A stretch of DNA of 64,000 bases from Cryoendolithus antarcticus (Eukaryota; Ascomycota; Dothideomycetes; Cladosporiales; Cladosporiaceae): assembly GCA_002077065.1 (NCBI GenBank), contig NAJO01000019.1, forward strand, positions 62,001 to 126,000. The letters run 5' to 3'. The notes under the pieces are model-generated. The model ran no database searches, had not been told where the DNA came from, and saw only the letters and a list, made by a program, of their open reading frames with translations. Positions 20,618-30,159 of this stretch are shown one piece after another. The position numbers were made by a program, and so were the translations under genes. The first letter of the stretch is position 1, and every line of letters starts with the position of its first letter.

Positions 20618-22580
20618 CTACATTCCCGGTGGCGGTGGCACCTGCGACAATTAGTGAGGTCCAAAATGAAAGACACGATAGATTTAGACTTACAGAACTA
20701 TATCCTCCAGCACCAGGCGGTCCACTCGGTGGCGGCGGTGGAGGCGGCACATGCTCAGTCGGCGGTGGTGGAGGAGCGCCAGCACCATTCTGCTGCACTG
20801 GCGTCCCATCTTGACCCGGGTAGTACCCTCCTCCGTAACCGATCGGAGTCGCAGGCGTAGGTGGCGCAGGCTGAGCATAAGCAGCCATCACAGCAGCAAA
20901 GCCACCATACTCCTGGTAAGGATCGAGCGAAGGATTCTGGCTGTAGTACACCATCCAAGCAGCAACCTGGTCAGGCGTCATATTCGCGGCGCCCGGCTGC
21001 TGAGAAGCTTGCTGGGGCGATCCTGCGGTTTCGTAGCCTTGTGGAGCTTGCTGGCCGTATGCGCCTTGACCTCCGTAGGCTGACCCGCCGCCGCCGTAGC
21101 TTGAGCCACCACCGTATGAGCCGTTGTTGCGGTCGCGAGGGGTGTAGTTCGGATTGTCTTGCGGTCCGCCGAAGCCTCCTGGTCCGCCACTACCACGTGG
21201 ACCACGCTCTTTGAAGGCGGCATAGGATTCTTTGACTGACTCGAGAAGGGAGATGCACATTTGCTTGGCGTTCTCGACTTCGGCTGCGTCTGGACCACTG
21301 CGTGCTGTCAGTACTGTGCTATTGTCCGACCTCACGAGTATACGTACGCAACGTGCAGGTACATCTGCTCATCGCTCTCATTGCCGGTGTCGAACTCTTT
21401 GAACCCACTGCCGCGCCCCTTGATCTGAACCCTACAACGTGTCTCTTGCTGGATATGCTTGACGTATGATCCGCCAGCTCCTACAACCTGCGCTCGGAGG
21501 TTGAAGCCTGGAATGGGCTCGAGGTCGATCGGGATACGTTCTTCGGGCCACTTGCGACGGCCGAGGTGATCGCGCTCGACTACAGGAGCATCTTCGCGTG
21601 GACGACGAAAGCGTCGCTCGTCGATCAAATTGGGCAGTTCTTGCTGCTTGAGCTCTTCGATGCGCTTGACGGCTTTGTCGAGACCTTCCTTGGTCTGGCT
21701 GGTGACGTGGAGGAACAGTGGAGGAGCCTTCTGTATGTTAGTACATGTATGGGCGTGTCCAGACAGATGTCACTCACTGCAGCAGTAGCCATGCTCTTGT
21801 CCGGGTAGTATTCTCCTCGGGTGGTGACATCTTTGAACAGTGAGCCTCTCGAACCTATACATGTTATCGTTATGGACGGAATGTGAGCGTACCGGCGCCA
21901 GTCTCTTCTTTGATCTAGATTGGCACCTGTCAGCTTGTACAAATGGTGCGCGCGCGTCGCGACTGCTTCGGAGACTACAAGTGAGCAATGATTTTCTTCT
22001 TCCACAAGTTCGCGTAACAAACCCGAGCAAGGTGCAAGGAGGGCAAGGACACATGGAGCAGTCTGCGGGGTATCAGTGTAATGCAAAGACAAGTGTGTAT
22101 TTACCATTTTCTGCGTGCTGCCTTTGGTCAGTGTGTACCGATTCCGCAAGTCATTGACTTCAATGTCCTTAATGTAGTCGCCATCTTGCTGGTAGATCTC
22201 GTCGTTGAGAGCGCCTGCTGAGGGTGACTTGACTGATGGTCCAGCGCTGGGAGACTGTGCCTGTGACAAGCATCAGCACACCTTCCATACTTCAGCTGTA
22301 TAGACATGCGTACCGATCGAACAGGCGGCACATCTACATGCTGCACGCCCTTCTTGCTCTGCAGCGAGGCATTGATCCTCGCCGCAGCTTCGGCCGCCAC
22401 TGCAGCAGCATCTCTCCTCGCATTTCCCTCGGTGCTGGCTACCGGACTGCGGCTCCTGCGTGTAGCATCCCCATCCCCTCCTTTGGGTGGTGATCGAGAG
22501 CGGCGGTCGAAGCGACTCTTGCGCGGTGGGTCTGGCTCGGACTGATCGAAGCGTGAGCGCTTGCGTGGTTCGGCAGACAT
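20618..22580 (-). CDS. KH-domain RNA-binding protein, KHDC4/BLOM7-like
   Basis: Likely pre-mRNA splicing-associated RNA-binding protein. Exons: 22580-22314, 22260-22105, 21914-21893 (22 nt), 21830-21778, 21730-21348, 21297-20694, 20641-20618. Total 502 aa. The N-terminus is Arg/Ser-rich. The first KH-like module runs VNDLRNRYTLTKGSTQKM|IKEETGA|DVTTRGEYYPDKSMAT, so the 22-nt exon supplies the conserved IKEETGA core. The second KH module contains FNLRAQVVGAGGSYVKHIQQ, GRGSGFKEF and EQMYLHV. The C-terminal ~200 residues are Gly/Tyr/Gln-rich, then proline runs, ending SSVPPPPGM. KH2 looks like KHDC4 rather than SF1/BBP, whose loop would read IGPRGxT. The first intron region (22104-21915) is ~190 nt, longer than its neighbours. 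Confidence 0.85.
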
Positions 22581-22747
22581 GTTGGCAAAGCCACGCACCC
22601 GCGCTGATATTCCCTGTTCGTGTTCGTGTCGAGTCGTTACTGATGCAGAATCTGTGCGGGTAGTCGCAGCTTGGTGGTGATCTTTTGCATGTGGAGCTTG
22701 GAGAGCTCAGAAGGCCTGAGGCATCGAGGCATTCATCCGTGATCGGC

Positions 22748-22762
22748 TGCGAGTCACTCGCA
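22748..22762. promoter_or_regulatory. palindrome with TGACTC core before ilv6
   Basis: TGCGAGTCACTCGCA is a perfect 15-bp palindrome (7-bp arms about a central C). It ends about 50 nt before the Ilv6 ATG. It contains GAGTCAC, whose complement GTGACTC has the TGACTC core bound by Gcn4/CpcA-type bZIP factors. That it acts in general amino-acid control is inference. Confidence 0.45.
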
Positions 22763-22812
22763 AAAGATTGAGAGCTCTCCCAAACAGGTCACCTCTTTCA
22801 CTTACAATCACT

Positions 22813-23838
22813 ATGGCGTCAAAACGAGCGCTCAGAGCATTGCGTTCTCTGCAATGCGAGCCCTCCACATTCCGCACAGCGCCACGCTCCCACTTCCAAC
22901 ATGTCCGACCTTCGTCCTCTTCGACCTCCGCAATGGCCTACAAAGCTCTCCAGCGGCGCATCTCCCCATTGCCCGCAGCAGCGACAACGAGCGCTGTCTC
23001 ACCTGCCGCAGCAGTGTCTAGTATCCTCTACGAAACGCCACTACCGTCTTCAGCACCACCCAAGCGACACGTGCTTAATTGTCTCGTGCAGAACGAGCCG
23101 GGTGTACTGTCACGCGTCTCTGGTATTCTAGCAGCGCGAGGCTTCAACATCGACAGTCTGGTTGTGTGTAGCACAGAAGTTGCAGATCTCAGTCGCATGA
23201 CAATCGTACTACAGGGGCAGGATGGGGTTGTTGAGCAAGCGCGACGACAGCTGGAGGATCTGGTACCGGTCTGGGCTGTGCTGGACTACACTGCTGCGCC
23301 ATTGGTGCAGCGCGAATTGTTGCTCGCTAAGATCTCAATCCTCGGACCTGAGTACTTTGAGGAGCTCCTCGCGCATCACAGGGAGATGACGGATGTAGAG
23401 CCGAGTCCAGATCTCACCCCCGAGGAGCTGGCCGAGCAGCAGGGTCAGCATGTAGAACCTCTGGACTATCATCCGCGGAATCTGGCGCCGTCCGAAGCGC
23501 TGCGGTTGAAGAACCAGCATTTGGAGACGATCACGCATTTAACACATCAGTTCGGTGGAAAGGTGTTGGACATCAGCACGAACAATTGCATTGTGGAGGT
23601 TTCAGCGAAGCCGACCAGGATTGACAGCTTCATGAAGCTGATTGCGCCGTTTGGCATCTTGGAGAGTGCGCGGACAGGTAAGACCCTACCCTGCTATATC
23701 TCTTGCGATAGTCATGCCGTACTCACATCTCACGCAGGTCTTATGGCACTACCTCGTTCTCCGTTGCACGGACCGAGTGATGTCGGCGAGAAGGATGCAG
23801 AGGATATCGTCGATCAAAGTCATTTGCCACCAGGATAG
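22813..23838 (+). CDS. ilv6: acetolactate synthase regulatory subunit
   Basis: Small subunit of mitochondrial acetohydroxyacid synthase. It stimulates the catalytic subunit and confers valine feedback inhibition in branched-chain amino acid synthesis. 321 aa after removal of a 60-nt intron (23678-23737) that joins ESARTG|LMALPRSPLHGPS, a conserved C-terminal motif. The intron is stop-free and a multiple of three, so an unspliced reading adds 20 residues. Residues 1-75 are a Ser/Arg/Ala-rich transit peptide. The ACT domain begins RHVLNCLVQNEPGVLSRVSG, then ARGFNIDSLVV. The second domain holds LLAKISILGPEYFEELL and HLTHQFGGKVLDIS. The ATG at 22813 fits the transit peptide; an earlier in-frame non-ATG reading is ignored. 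Confidence 0.95.
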   Translation: MASKRALRALRSLQCEPSTFRTAPRSHFQHVRPSSSSTSAMAYKALQRRISPLPAAATTSAVSPAAAVSSILYETPLPSSAPPKRHVLNCLVQNEPGVLSRVSGILAARGFNIDSLVVCSTEVADLSRMTIVLQGQDGVVEQARRQLEDLVPVWAVLDYTAAPLVQRELLLAKISILGPEYFEELLAHHREMTDVEPSPDLTPEELAEQQGQHVEPLDYHPRNLAPSEALRLKNQHLETITHLTHQFGGKVLDISTNNCIVEVSAKPTRIDSFMKLIAPFGILESARTGKTLPCYISCDSHAVLTSHAGLMALPRSPLHGPSDVGEKDAEDIVDQSHLPPG

Positions 23839-24308
23839 GCGATGATCGCATCGATTTGACTATGTTATGCGGTGGTACTGGTGTGGCGTTCTAGCGTGGG
23901 CTACAGTTTGGACATACGAGGCAACTCGCTCTGTACAATTATTATGCTGCCTCAACACAGACGCGGCGGTCATGAAGAAGCGGCAGTACAGACAACTGCT
24001 CGGATCTGACGTGGCGAACCGGGGTGCTAATGGACTGTAGGCTCTGAATATAGTGCATGCTTCGTGTCGAGGAGTAAAAGATCATGCACCTGCTGCAATT
24101 CAGCTGCATGCACGTTCGCTGAATACGCGAACCGACAGCCGGTATCGGCATCTCAGGCACTTCACCTCAAACACCTCCATCACATTGGAAACCCAATTCC
24201 AGTCATAATGTAATGAAGCACGTGGACCTGGGATAAGTATCAAGTCATTTCCTACTAGCATCACTCCCTAAGATCTCTTGATTGCACGTGTGCTTTCACA
24301 TCACTACT
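23839..24308. other. intergenic
   Basis: 470 nt, promoter side of the MFS gene. No coding signal. Confidence 0.45.
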
Positions 24309-25679
24309 ATGGAGTCACTGGAGCTCGAGCGCTCAAGCGAGGCAGCAGAGGCCATACCAAATCAATCAAGAAAGTCAACTTGGCTACTACAATGTGGCGC
24401 AGGCTTGATTCAGTTGCCAGCCTGGGGCTGGTCTCTCAATATGCTGATGGTGACACTCAATCCTGACTAAAATTTGACAGGCCTGGCTATGACGTTCGGC
24501 ATCTGGCAGGACGCCTATGTCCAGCAGCAAGTCATCCACGGACCTCGAAGCGTCACTGGTATCATCGGCACGACTATGAACGGCGTCATGTACCTGTCCA
24601 TGCCATTCCTGTCGACCAACATGGAACACGGGAAATGGGCTGAACGCCGGAAGGCGGTAGCGTTGGCTGGAACGTGTCTAGCGTGCGCAAGCTTCTTCCT
24701 ATCATCCTGGAGTACCGAAGTCTGGCACCTGGTCGTCTTACAAGGCCTGCTCGCCGCTCTCGGCAACGCGATGCTCTACGTCCCTACCACGCTCTGGCTA
24801 GACGAGTGGTTCAAGGACACCGATCGAGCAACTGCCTACGGCATTCAGTTCTCGATCAAGAACATTGTCGGCACTTCCTGTCCCTTCCTCATGCAAGGTA
24901 TGCTCGAACACCTTGGCTTCCGCACCGCGCTTCGCGTCTGGGCCGGCATTGCCCTCATCACCAGCCTGCTCGGCCTATTCCTGATCCCCTCCCTACCTCC
25001 GGATACTCGGCGTCGTCCTACGACAGTCGCCTGGTCGTTTCTCCGCCATCGAACCTTCTACATTTACGCCATAGCCAACGTCGTCTTCAGCAGCGGCTAC
25101 GGACTACCTCAGACCTACCTCCCCTCGTATGCCTCACAGGTCGTACACCTCTCGCCTACGCTCAGCTCACTCACACTAGTCATGTTCAACGCCCCCGGTA
25201 TCCTGTCATGCACCGGCTTCGGTCTCCTCAGCGATCGTAAGATCGTCTCAGCTTCGACGAACACACTGATCTCAGCCGGCGGCTCAGCGATCTGCGTTCT
25301 ATGCTTCTGGGCAATCAAGTCAAACACTGTCCCGACTCTACTCATCATCTTCTCACTTGGCTATGGCTTTTTTGCGTCGGGCTACAGCTCTACATGGGGT
25401 GGCTGGATTAAAGATCTCGAAGCCGAGGCTGCGCAGAACAATGAGGCTATCAACTCGGGGATGCTGTACGGATTCATGAACGGCGCGAGAGGCATTGGGT
25501 ATGTCGCTGGAGGACTGGGCGGAGTGGGTTTACTCAAGCCGGTTCTATCGAATGATTACTGGGCTTTGGGCACGAAGTATGGAGGCGTCATGGTCTTTAC
25601 TGGCATTACGTCCGCACTTGGGGGATGGGGAATACTGTGGAATGGATGTAAGGGTGTGAGGAGACGGGCACAGACGTGA
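24309..25679 (+). CDS. MFS transporter, monocarboxylate-permease type
   Basis: Twelve-helix major facilitator of the fungal monocarboxylate (MCT-like) group; substrate unknown. Exon 1 starts at ATG 24309 (MESLELERSSEAAEA) and enters helix 1. Exon 2, from 24481, is open to the stop at 25679. The two exons share a frame, with a TAA between them. No GT donor keeps both the frame and the family motif. A GC donor at 24427-24428 with the acceptor at 24480 does: it gives LIQLPAWG|LAMTFGIWQDAY, which matches the usual P-x-W-G-F-x-M-x-F-G-x-x-Q-x-Y of the family (438 aa). Further motifs: GPRSVTGIIGTTMNG, LWLDEWFKDTDRATAYGI, GFGLLSDRKIVS and SGMLYGFMNGARGIGYVAGG. The N-terminus is short and hydrophilic. 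Confidence 0.85.
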
Positions 25680-26865
25680 GTCGATGCTCTATGGCTGCCA
25701 CGTGCATGGAAAGAGAACTGGTTTGCTGTGTTGCTGCCTTGCTGCCTTGCTGCTGTGACACTTCTTTTTGGCGAAGAGTAAGACTCGTTTCCTCTTTGTT
25801 GCCATCTTCATGCATGCACACCTCGCAGCAAGAGAAGAGTTTGCCATTCAATGGGGTCGTGCTGCACTTCTTGGCTCCATATTGCCAGCACTTTCCCGCA
25901 ATCTTACTGCCTTTCCATCACACGCTTCATCCTCGCACCTCATCTACACACCTCATACTTGCACCTTTTCTCCAATCCGCCTTTTCTCTCTGGTGTCGCC
26001 GCCTGCAACTTCTCTGGACCCGACCACGGCACTCGACATACTGCTACACCGGTGTATGTCGCAGTCAATGTCATGTCAGCATGTTGTCCATAAATGCTGG
26101 AACCCTGTGTCCAGACTTGGAGGGCACAAGTGTTTGGCATCTGCCTGACAATAAGGATCTACAAGCGGCAAGTTTGCACATCTCAGGACCTTGTGTCTGG
26201 AAGTGAATGAACTGTGTTGGTGCGCACCCGCTCTACAATGGGACTTTGCAAGTATGTACTTCCCACATGCCTGAACTTGGTGTCCTGGAGTGATGGCGCC
26301 GATGTGTGGCTCGCCTGCTTCGGCTCAGAGACATGTGAGCGTGCCTTTGCTCATCTTACTTTGCGCTAGAGAATATATACTACTTCCACTCCTCCAACTC
26401 CTCCGGATAGGTACTCTCGACTTCTGGGACGTCCGCGACGATATTTTGGCTCTGCATCTTTAATAACGAAGGGCCTTGTCGAACATTGTACTACATCCAT
26501 GAACTTGCGAAGCCATGGACCCCAATCTCTCCGCTGTGATCGTCGGCCGAGGATCTGGGTCTTCCCAGCGGACCTTGGCTGAGACCTCCCGGCTCGAGGT
26601 CCCTCATCGGCCGGAGCATGCGGTGCCTGGCGACTTGCTCCGGCTGCGCCATGCGCCGAATGCGATGGCACGTCAAGCATACCCGCAGCGTATGCTCCGT
26701 ACTGCCGTCGACAATTAGGTTTCGATGGAAAATATCTACAAGCATCCGGTCGTAGTGTTGGCCAAGTTTGGGGCTGAATATCTGGACTTGTGCATGGTGA
26801 GCTGCTCATTCTTGCAGCAACTCTTACGAGAACGCAAGTTGACAGAATGTCATTAGATCACAAGT
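25680..26865. other. gene-poor stretch
   Basis: 1.2 kb with no convincing gene. Near 25731-25757 a short TTGCTGCC-type direct repeat occurs. On the minus strand (26491-26745) an 84-codon frame has RVCLTCHRIRRMAQPEQVAR, a possible scrap of a cysteine-containing protein, but no partner cysteines are found. This begins the decayed region that runs to about 30 kb. Confidence 0.4.
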
Positions 26866-27231
26866 CTCAAAGACACTCCGCTCCAGGAGAAATATAACGA
26901 CGCCCAGCTTCAGCGTCGTTACATACCCAACTCCGAAGCGCGCTACGAGCATCCACTTGTCCTGTCCGACCCACGCTATTTGCCACTTCAGCTTCAAGGT
27001 GCCGCAGCTTTCGATCGCCCTGGCTATGTCTTGGCCAGACCGGTCTTCCGCGCACACTTCTCAATCTTGGAGCCATACGTGGCGACGAGGTATCGAGGTG
27101 TGGCAACACACATGTCGAGAGGCTTCGACGGCTGCTGTCCGTTGCCGAGTCAGTGGACTACTACAGGCCTGATGAGACCTCTAAAACATTTTACCTCAAT
27201 CCTGCCGAGTATCCGCCACTCGGCCAGCGCA
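26866..27231 (+). pseudogene. frameshifted remnant of an unknown gene
   Basis: A protein-like frame from about 26880 reads EKYNDAQLQRRYIPNSEARY, then HPLVLSDPRYLPLQLQGAAA and PYVATRYRGVATHMSR. It then loses sense, while the next frame becomes protein-like (LLSVAESVDYYRPDETSK, FYLNPAEYPPLGQRNG) and stops at about 27231. A one-base shift near 27120 would join them. No start codon or family is recognised. It may be a decayed gene or part of a transposon. Confidence 0.3.
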
Positions 27232-27419
27232 ATGGCTGAACGAGATGGATGGTGGAAGTCGGAGGTGGCAGAGCAAGTAGAATTCGCACGCAATTGTAGG
27301 AGGGCGTACTAAGACATCGCTCAGAGAATGCTCTAATCTCTGACTGCGCATGCCAACAGACGAGCGACTTCATGCATCACCTCTCCGAATCGCGAACGTG
27401 CCCTTGCACCATCCACTAC

Positions 27420-27790
27420 AGCCTGTCTCCCGCTTGCATGCTGTATTCCACCCGACTCCAGCGCTACCGAGACCTGCCTACTTCTGGACTGTGAAGTCGT
27501 CTGTGGAGCTTCGCCTACAAGGGCGCTCGCCTGTCACATGCTGCATCCGACGCGACTCCGGCATCCAACGGACTTATACAGTTCCTGAGAGTGAATGTCT
27601 CTTCGCCGCGGCCGCTGCAGGACTTCTGTCCGTCACATGCTAGATGTCGCCCGCCACCGGCATCGACATGGCGTGTACAGTTCGCAGACGCGAAGTCTTC
27701 GGTGGACTCTCGCCTATGAGAGAACTGCCTGACACGTTTTGAATGTTGCCCGCTACCGACATTATAATGTCGTATATACTACCTCGACCT
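27420..27790. repeat. diverged ~99-bp tandem repeat, about four copies
   Basis: Related segments recur at regular spacing: CTGTCACATGCTGCATCC (27531), CCGTCACATGCTAGATGTCG (27630), CTGACACGTTTTGAATGTTG (27729), and an earlier CATGCTGTATTCCACCCGAC (27438). A second anchor, TACAGTTC, lies at 27577 and 27676, 99 nt apart. A third, GAAGTC[GT]TC[TG]GTGGA, is at about 27493 and 27692. Copies differ at many sites, so the array is old. Confidence 0.55.
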
Positions 27791-27983
27791 TACACTACTC
27801 CAGATCCTACTTATCACTCCACGACGACCAACTCCGCGCTGCGTTGGACCTTTGCACGTCTTTCGCTCCGATCAACACAGGTCGACTCCCCTTTCTTGTG
27901 CGCGTCGACGGTAAAATTCCACCAGAGTGTACGCACGCAAGGCCATTCTACAATTCCAACGGCATCCATGGACTTGTCACATC

Positions 27984-28822
27984 ATGGCGCAATGGACTCC
28001 CGTATCCTCCGGAGGTAGGAAGGGAAAGCAGTCCGCACTTGATCTCTCTAGAGGCGAAAAGACCCCGCCCAATAAACCCGAAGCGACTCCGCCGGATGTC
28101 GCGAAGGTCGAAGACTGCCGACCAGGGCATGCAACTTTTATTGTAAGGGCTCCGACCGAAGAGGAGAAGCGGAGCTATCCGTGGCTGGTGATGAAGTTGG
28201 CAGGTACAAATGTCCCAGCTCCAGCGGAGATCCACGAGCATGCCGTTATCGTCGGCGGCAGACCGCCTTCAGCTCCTCTATGCCAACGTTTGCGGTGTAA
28301 CCAGCTTTGGCGCAAAACTCTCGCGAACAGATGTCCTATTGATGGTGATGTGTGGCAATCCTACGTGCCAATTGGCAAGGCATTGCATCCTTACTCTGTG
28401 ACTGACCTGCGCTATCGAGGGCTTGAGTTCACGACGAACGACAAGTCACTCAAGATGAGCTACGTCAAGGCGCATCAGGTCTGCCGTGTGGAGATGTCGC
28501 TACTCCGACCGCACAGGGCATCACCAAGCCTGTTGAACGGAATGCGACTGACCGATGCGTCGATCTCTGACTTGCTGTCGGCCTGCAGGCAGATACTCAA
28601 GTACGAGCCTGGTAGATCCTTCGAGGAGCGCGCAGTCGCTTTGTGAAAATCCCAACAGAATGCTCGACCTTCGACGGCGAGTCCGAGGACGCTCCCAAGT
28701 TCTCTGGCCAACGTCCAGTCACCAGAGTTTCGCAGCTCAGCGGACATGTGGAAGGAGTTCGGGCGGAAGCAATCGGGATCACCGGATGTTCAGTAAAGCT
28801 CCTCTCGCCGCAAACACTCTGA
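27984..28822 (+). pseudogene. decayed ORF of unknown family
   Basis: From ATG 27984 (MAQWTPVSSGGRKGKQSALD) a frame is open to 28646, with protein-like stretches such as EEEKRSYPWLVMKLAGTNVP, DLRYRGLEFTTNDKSLKMSY and DLLSACRQILKYEPGRSFEE. It then stops, but another frame continues the same character at once (RFVKIPTECSTFDGESEDAP, SQLSGHVEGVRAEAIG) to a stop at 28820-28822. That suggests a frameshift near 28620-28635 or an unrecognised intron. No family recognised. It lies directly upstream of an IBR-finger fragment and a copia remnant. Confidence 0.35.
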
Positions 28823-29014
28823 TATGGGCGCTCAGCTTCGTGAGTGCTGGCAGGATTGTCACAGTGGTCTTCGAGGTACTGAAGGTCCATAGGCCTGCCC
28901 AGGCGTTGCGAAACGCGCCCATGCTGGATGACGAGTCTCGTCAACGCCCGAAGTCGATCCGCAGGAATATTGCAAAGTCGAAGCGTGGGCTCAGAGACAC
29001 TAGAGTTGGTGGCG

Positions 29015-29154
29015 ATAGAGTGTCTGCAGCGGTGCAACAAGTGCAAGGTCTCCTTCGTCAAGGACGAGCAATGTGATAAGATCACGTGCACCCGCTGTCG
29101 GAATGTGCAATGTTACATTTACTGTGCGCTCGTTGACAGCCGTCATGATAACTT
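29015..29154 (+). pseudogene. fragment of an IBR/RBR-type zinc finger protein
   Basis: ECLQRCNKCKVSFVKDEQCD then KITCTRCRNVQCYI has the C-x2-C-x9-C-x4-C-x2-C-x4-C spacing and wording of the last zinc module in fungal RING-IBR-RING ubiquitin ligases. The sequence before it does not continue as a RING protein, and ~90 nt downstream the copia RNase H segment begins. It is therefore probably an orphan fragment left by rearrangement. Whether it is transcribed cannot be judged. Confidence 0.45.
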
Positions 29155-29244
29155 TGCGAGGACAACGACCGTCTTGATAGCACCATTACTGCGCGCTCCG
29201 ACTGGCCCTTTGCTCCGGCAGATTTCCCCTTCTCCATACCATCA

Positions 29245-29568
29245 CCAGTGTTGTACATCGATAACAACACTCCCTTGGGAATCAGTACGGATCCAAAGTT
29301 CCATGATCGCACCAAGCATATCGAGCTGGAACTCCACTCCCTACGTCAGACGACTCTGGAAGGACAGATCAACACCCGAAGCATCGACAGGAAAGAGAAC
29401 CTTGCAGACATGTTCACGGAATCGCTGCCACGAGTCGACACTGAATCGCTTCGCCGAATATTGGGTATCGAGGGTGTACGAGGCGGAAGCATGGAGGGGA
29501 ACGAGGCTCGGGGTAATGCCATACCAAAGGAGGGAAGGGCTGCGGGATTAGCACAGCGAGTACAATGA
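29245..29568 (+). mobile_element. Ty1/copia retrotransposon remnant, RNase H end
   Basis: A frame reading LYIDNNTPLGISTDPKFHDR, TKHIELELHSLRQTTLEGQI, then KENLADMFTESLPR and RRILGI matches the C-terminal RNase H of copia polyproteins. The usual form has DN...A..L...P..H.RTKHI....H..R and LAD.FTK.L. The Lys of the FTK motif is Glu here. Nothing of the reverse transcriptase, integrase or gag is visible upstream, so the element is truncated at its 5' side. The frame runs ~35 codons beyond the usual end. I did not find a long terminal repeat by eye. Confidence 0.7.
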
Positions 29569-29772
29569 TTCTGCGAGCGGAGCGAGAAATGCGGGAACTC
29601 CGACGGGTGAGGGGAAAAGTAGACATCGTCGTTCACGAATGTGCGTTGTATACAGTCTCCAACGCAAGCGCTAGCGTTACCACTCCATCCTTCTCTTCTG
29701 CCAGAAGCTCGTCTGAACGCAGCATGACATGGAGCACTGACTGATCACAAAGGGGCTGCGCCATGCGAGACG

Positions 29773-30093
29773 TTAGTTTAGGTTGTAGGATAGAGGAGCC
29801 AACTGGACTGCGAGCGTAGGGTTCCTCTCAAGCAGCGCAACATCGTAGCCTCCAAATCTGCCCCGTAAGTATCGAGCGTACATGCGACGTAGGTGAGGGC
29901 CGAGACATGCTTCCAAAGGCACAAAGACGACGTAAAGAGTGTCGTTTAATTTTGCCGAAGAGATCTCCGTCGGAATGCACCGGGCAAGCCAGTCAGCGTT
30001 CAGTGCACTGGCTGAGTACATGAAGGCAATATGCTGGCAAATGAGGTGCTCGCCAGATCCGGCGGGGTTGCAGTCTTCTTTTGAAAGGTTCCA
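29773..30093 (-). CDS. short unknown ORF, possibly an exon
   Basis: A frame open from about 30093 to the stop at 29773 reads GSGEHLICQHIAFMYSASAL, LNDTLYVVFVPLEACLGPHL, RMYARYLRGRFGGYDVALLE. It is protein-like but matches no family I know. It may be a separate small gene, a remnant, or a 3' exon of the hypothetical gene just upstream on the same strand (stop 30160). No clear intron joins them. Confidence 0.25.
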   Translation of the reverse strand, partial: WNLSKEDCNPAGSGEHLICQHIAFMYSASALNADWLARCIPTEISSAKLNDTLYVVFVPLEACLGPHLRRMYARYLRGRFGGYDVALLERNPTLAVQLAPLSYNLN

Positions 30094-30159
30094 TTACTGA
30101 TGGTCGCTGACAGGAGCTTCGCGGCATCGCAAACTGCGGGCGGAGCACACAGCGTGGGC

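Noticed and set aside
20618..22580. Reading the KH gene as branchpoint-binding protein SF1/BBP
   Set aside because: The second KH loop (GAGGSYVKHIQQ, GRGSGFKEF) and the TKGSTQKM first module fit KHDC4, and no CCHC zinc knuckle is present.
29569..29770. A long terminal repeat after the copia RNase H end
   Set aside because: No TG...CA-bounded repeat or second copy could be found by eye.
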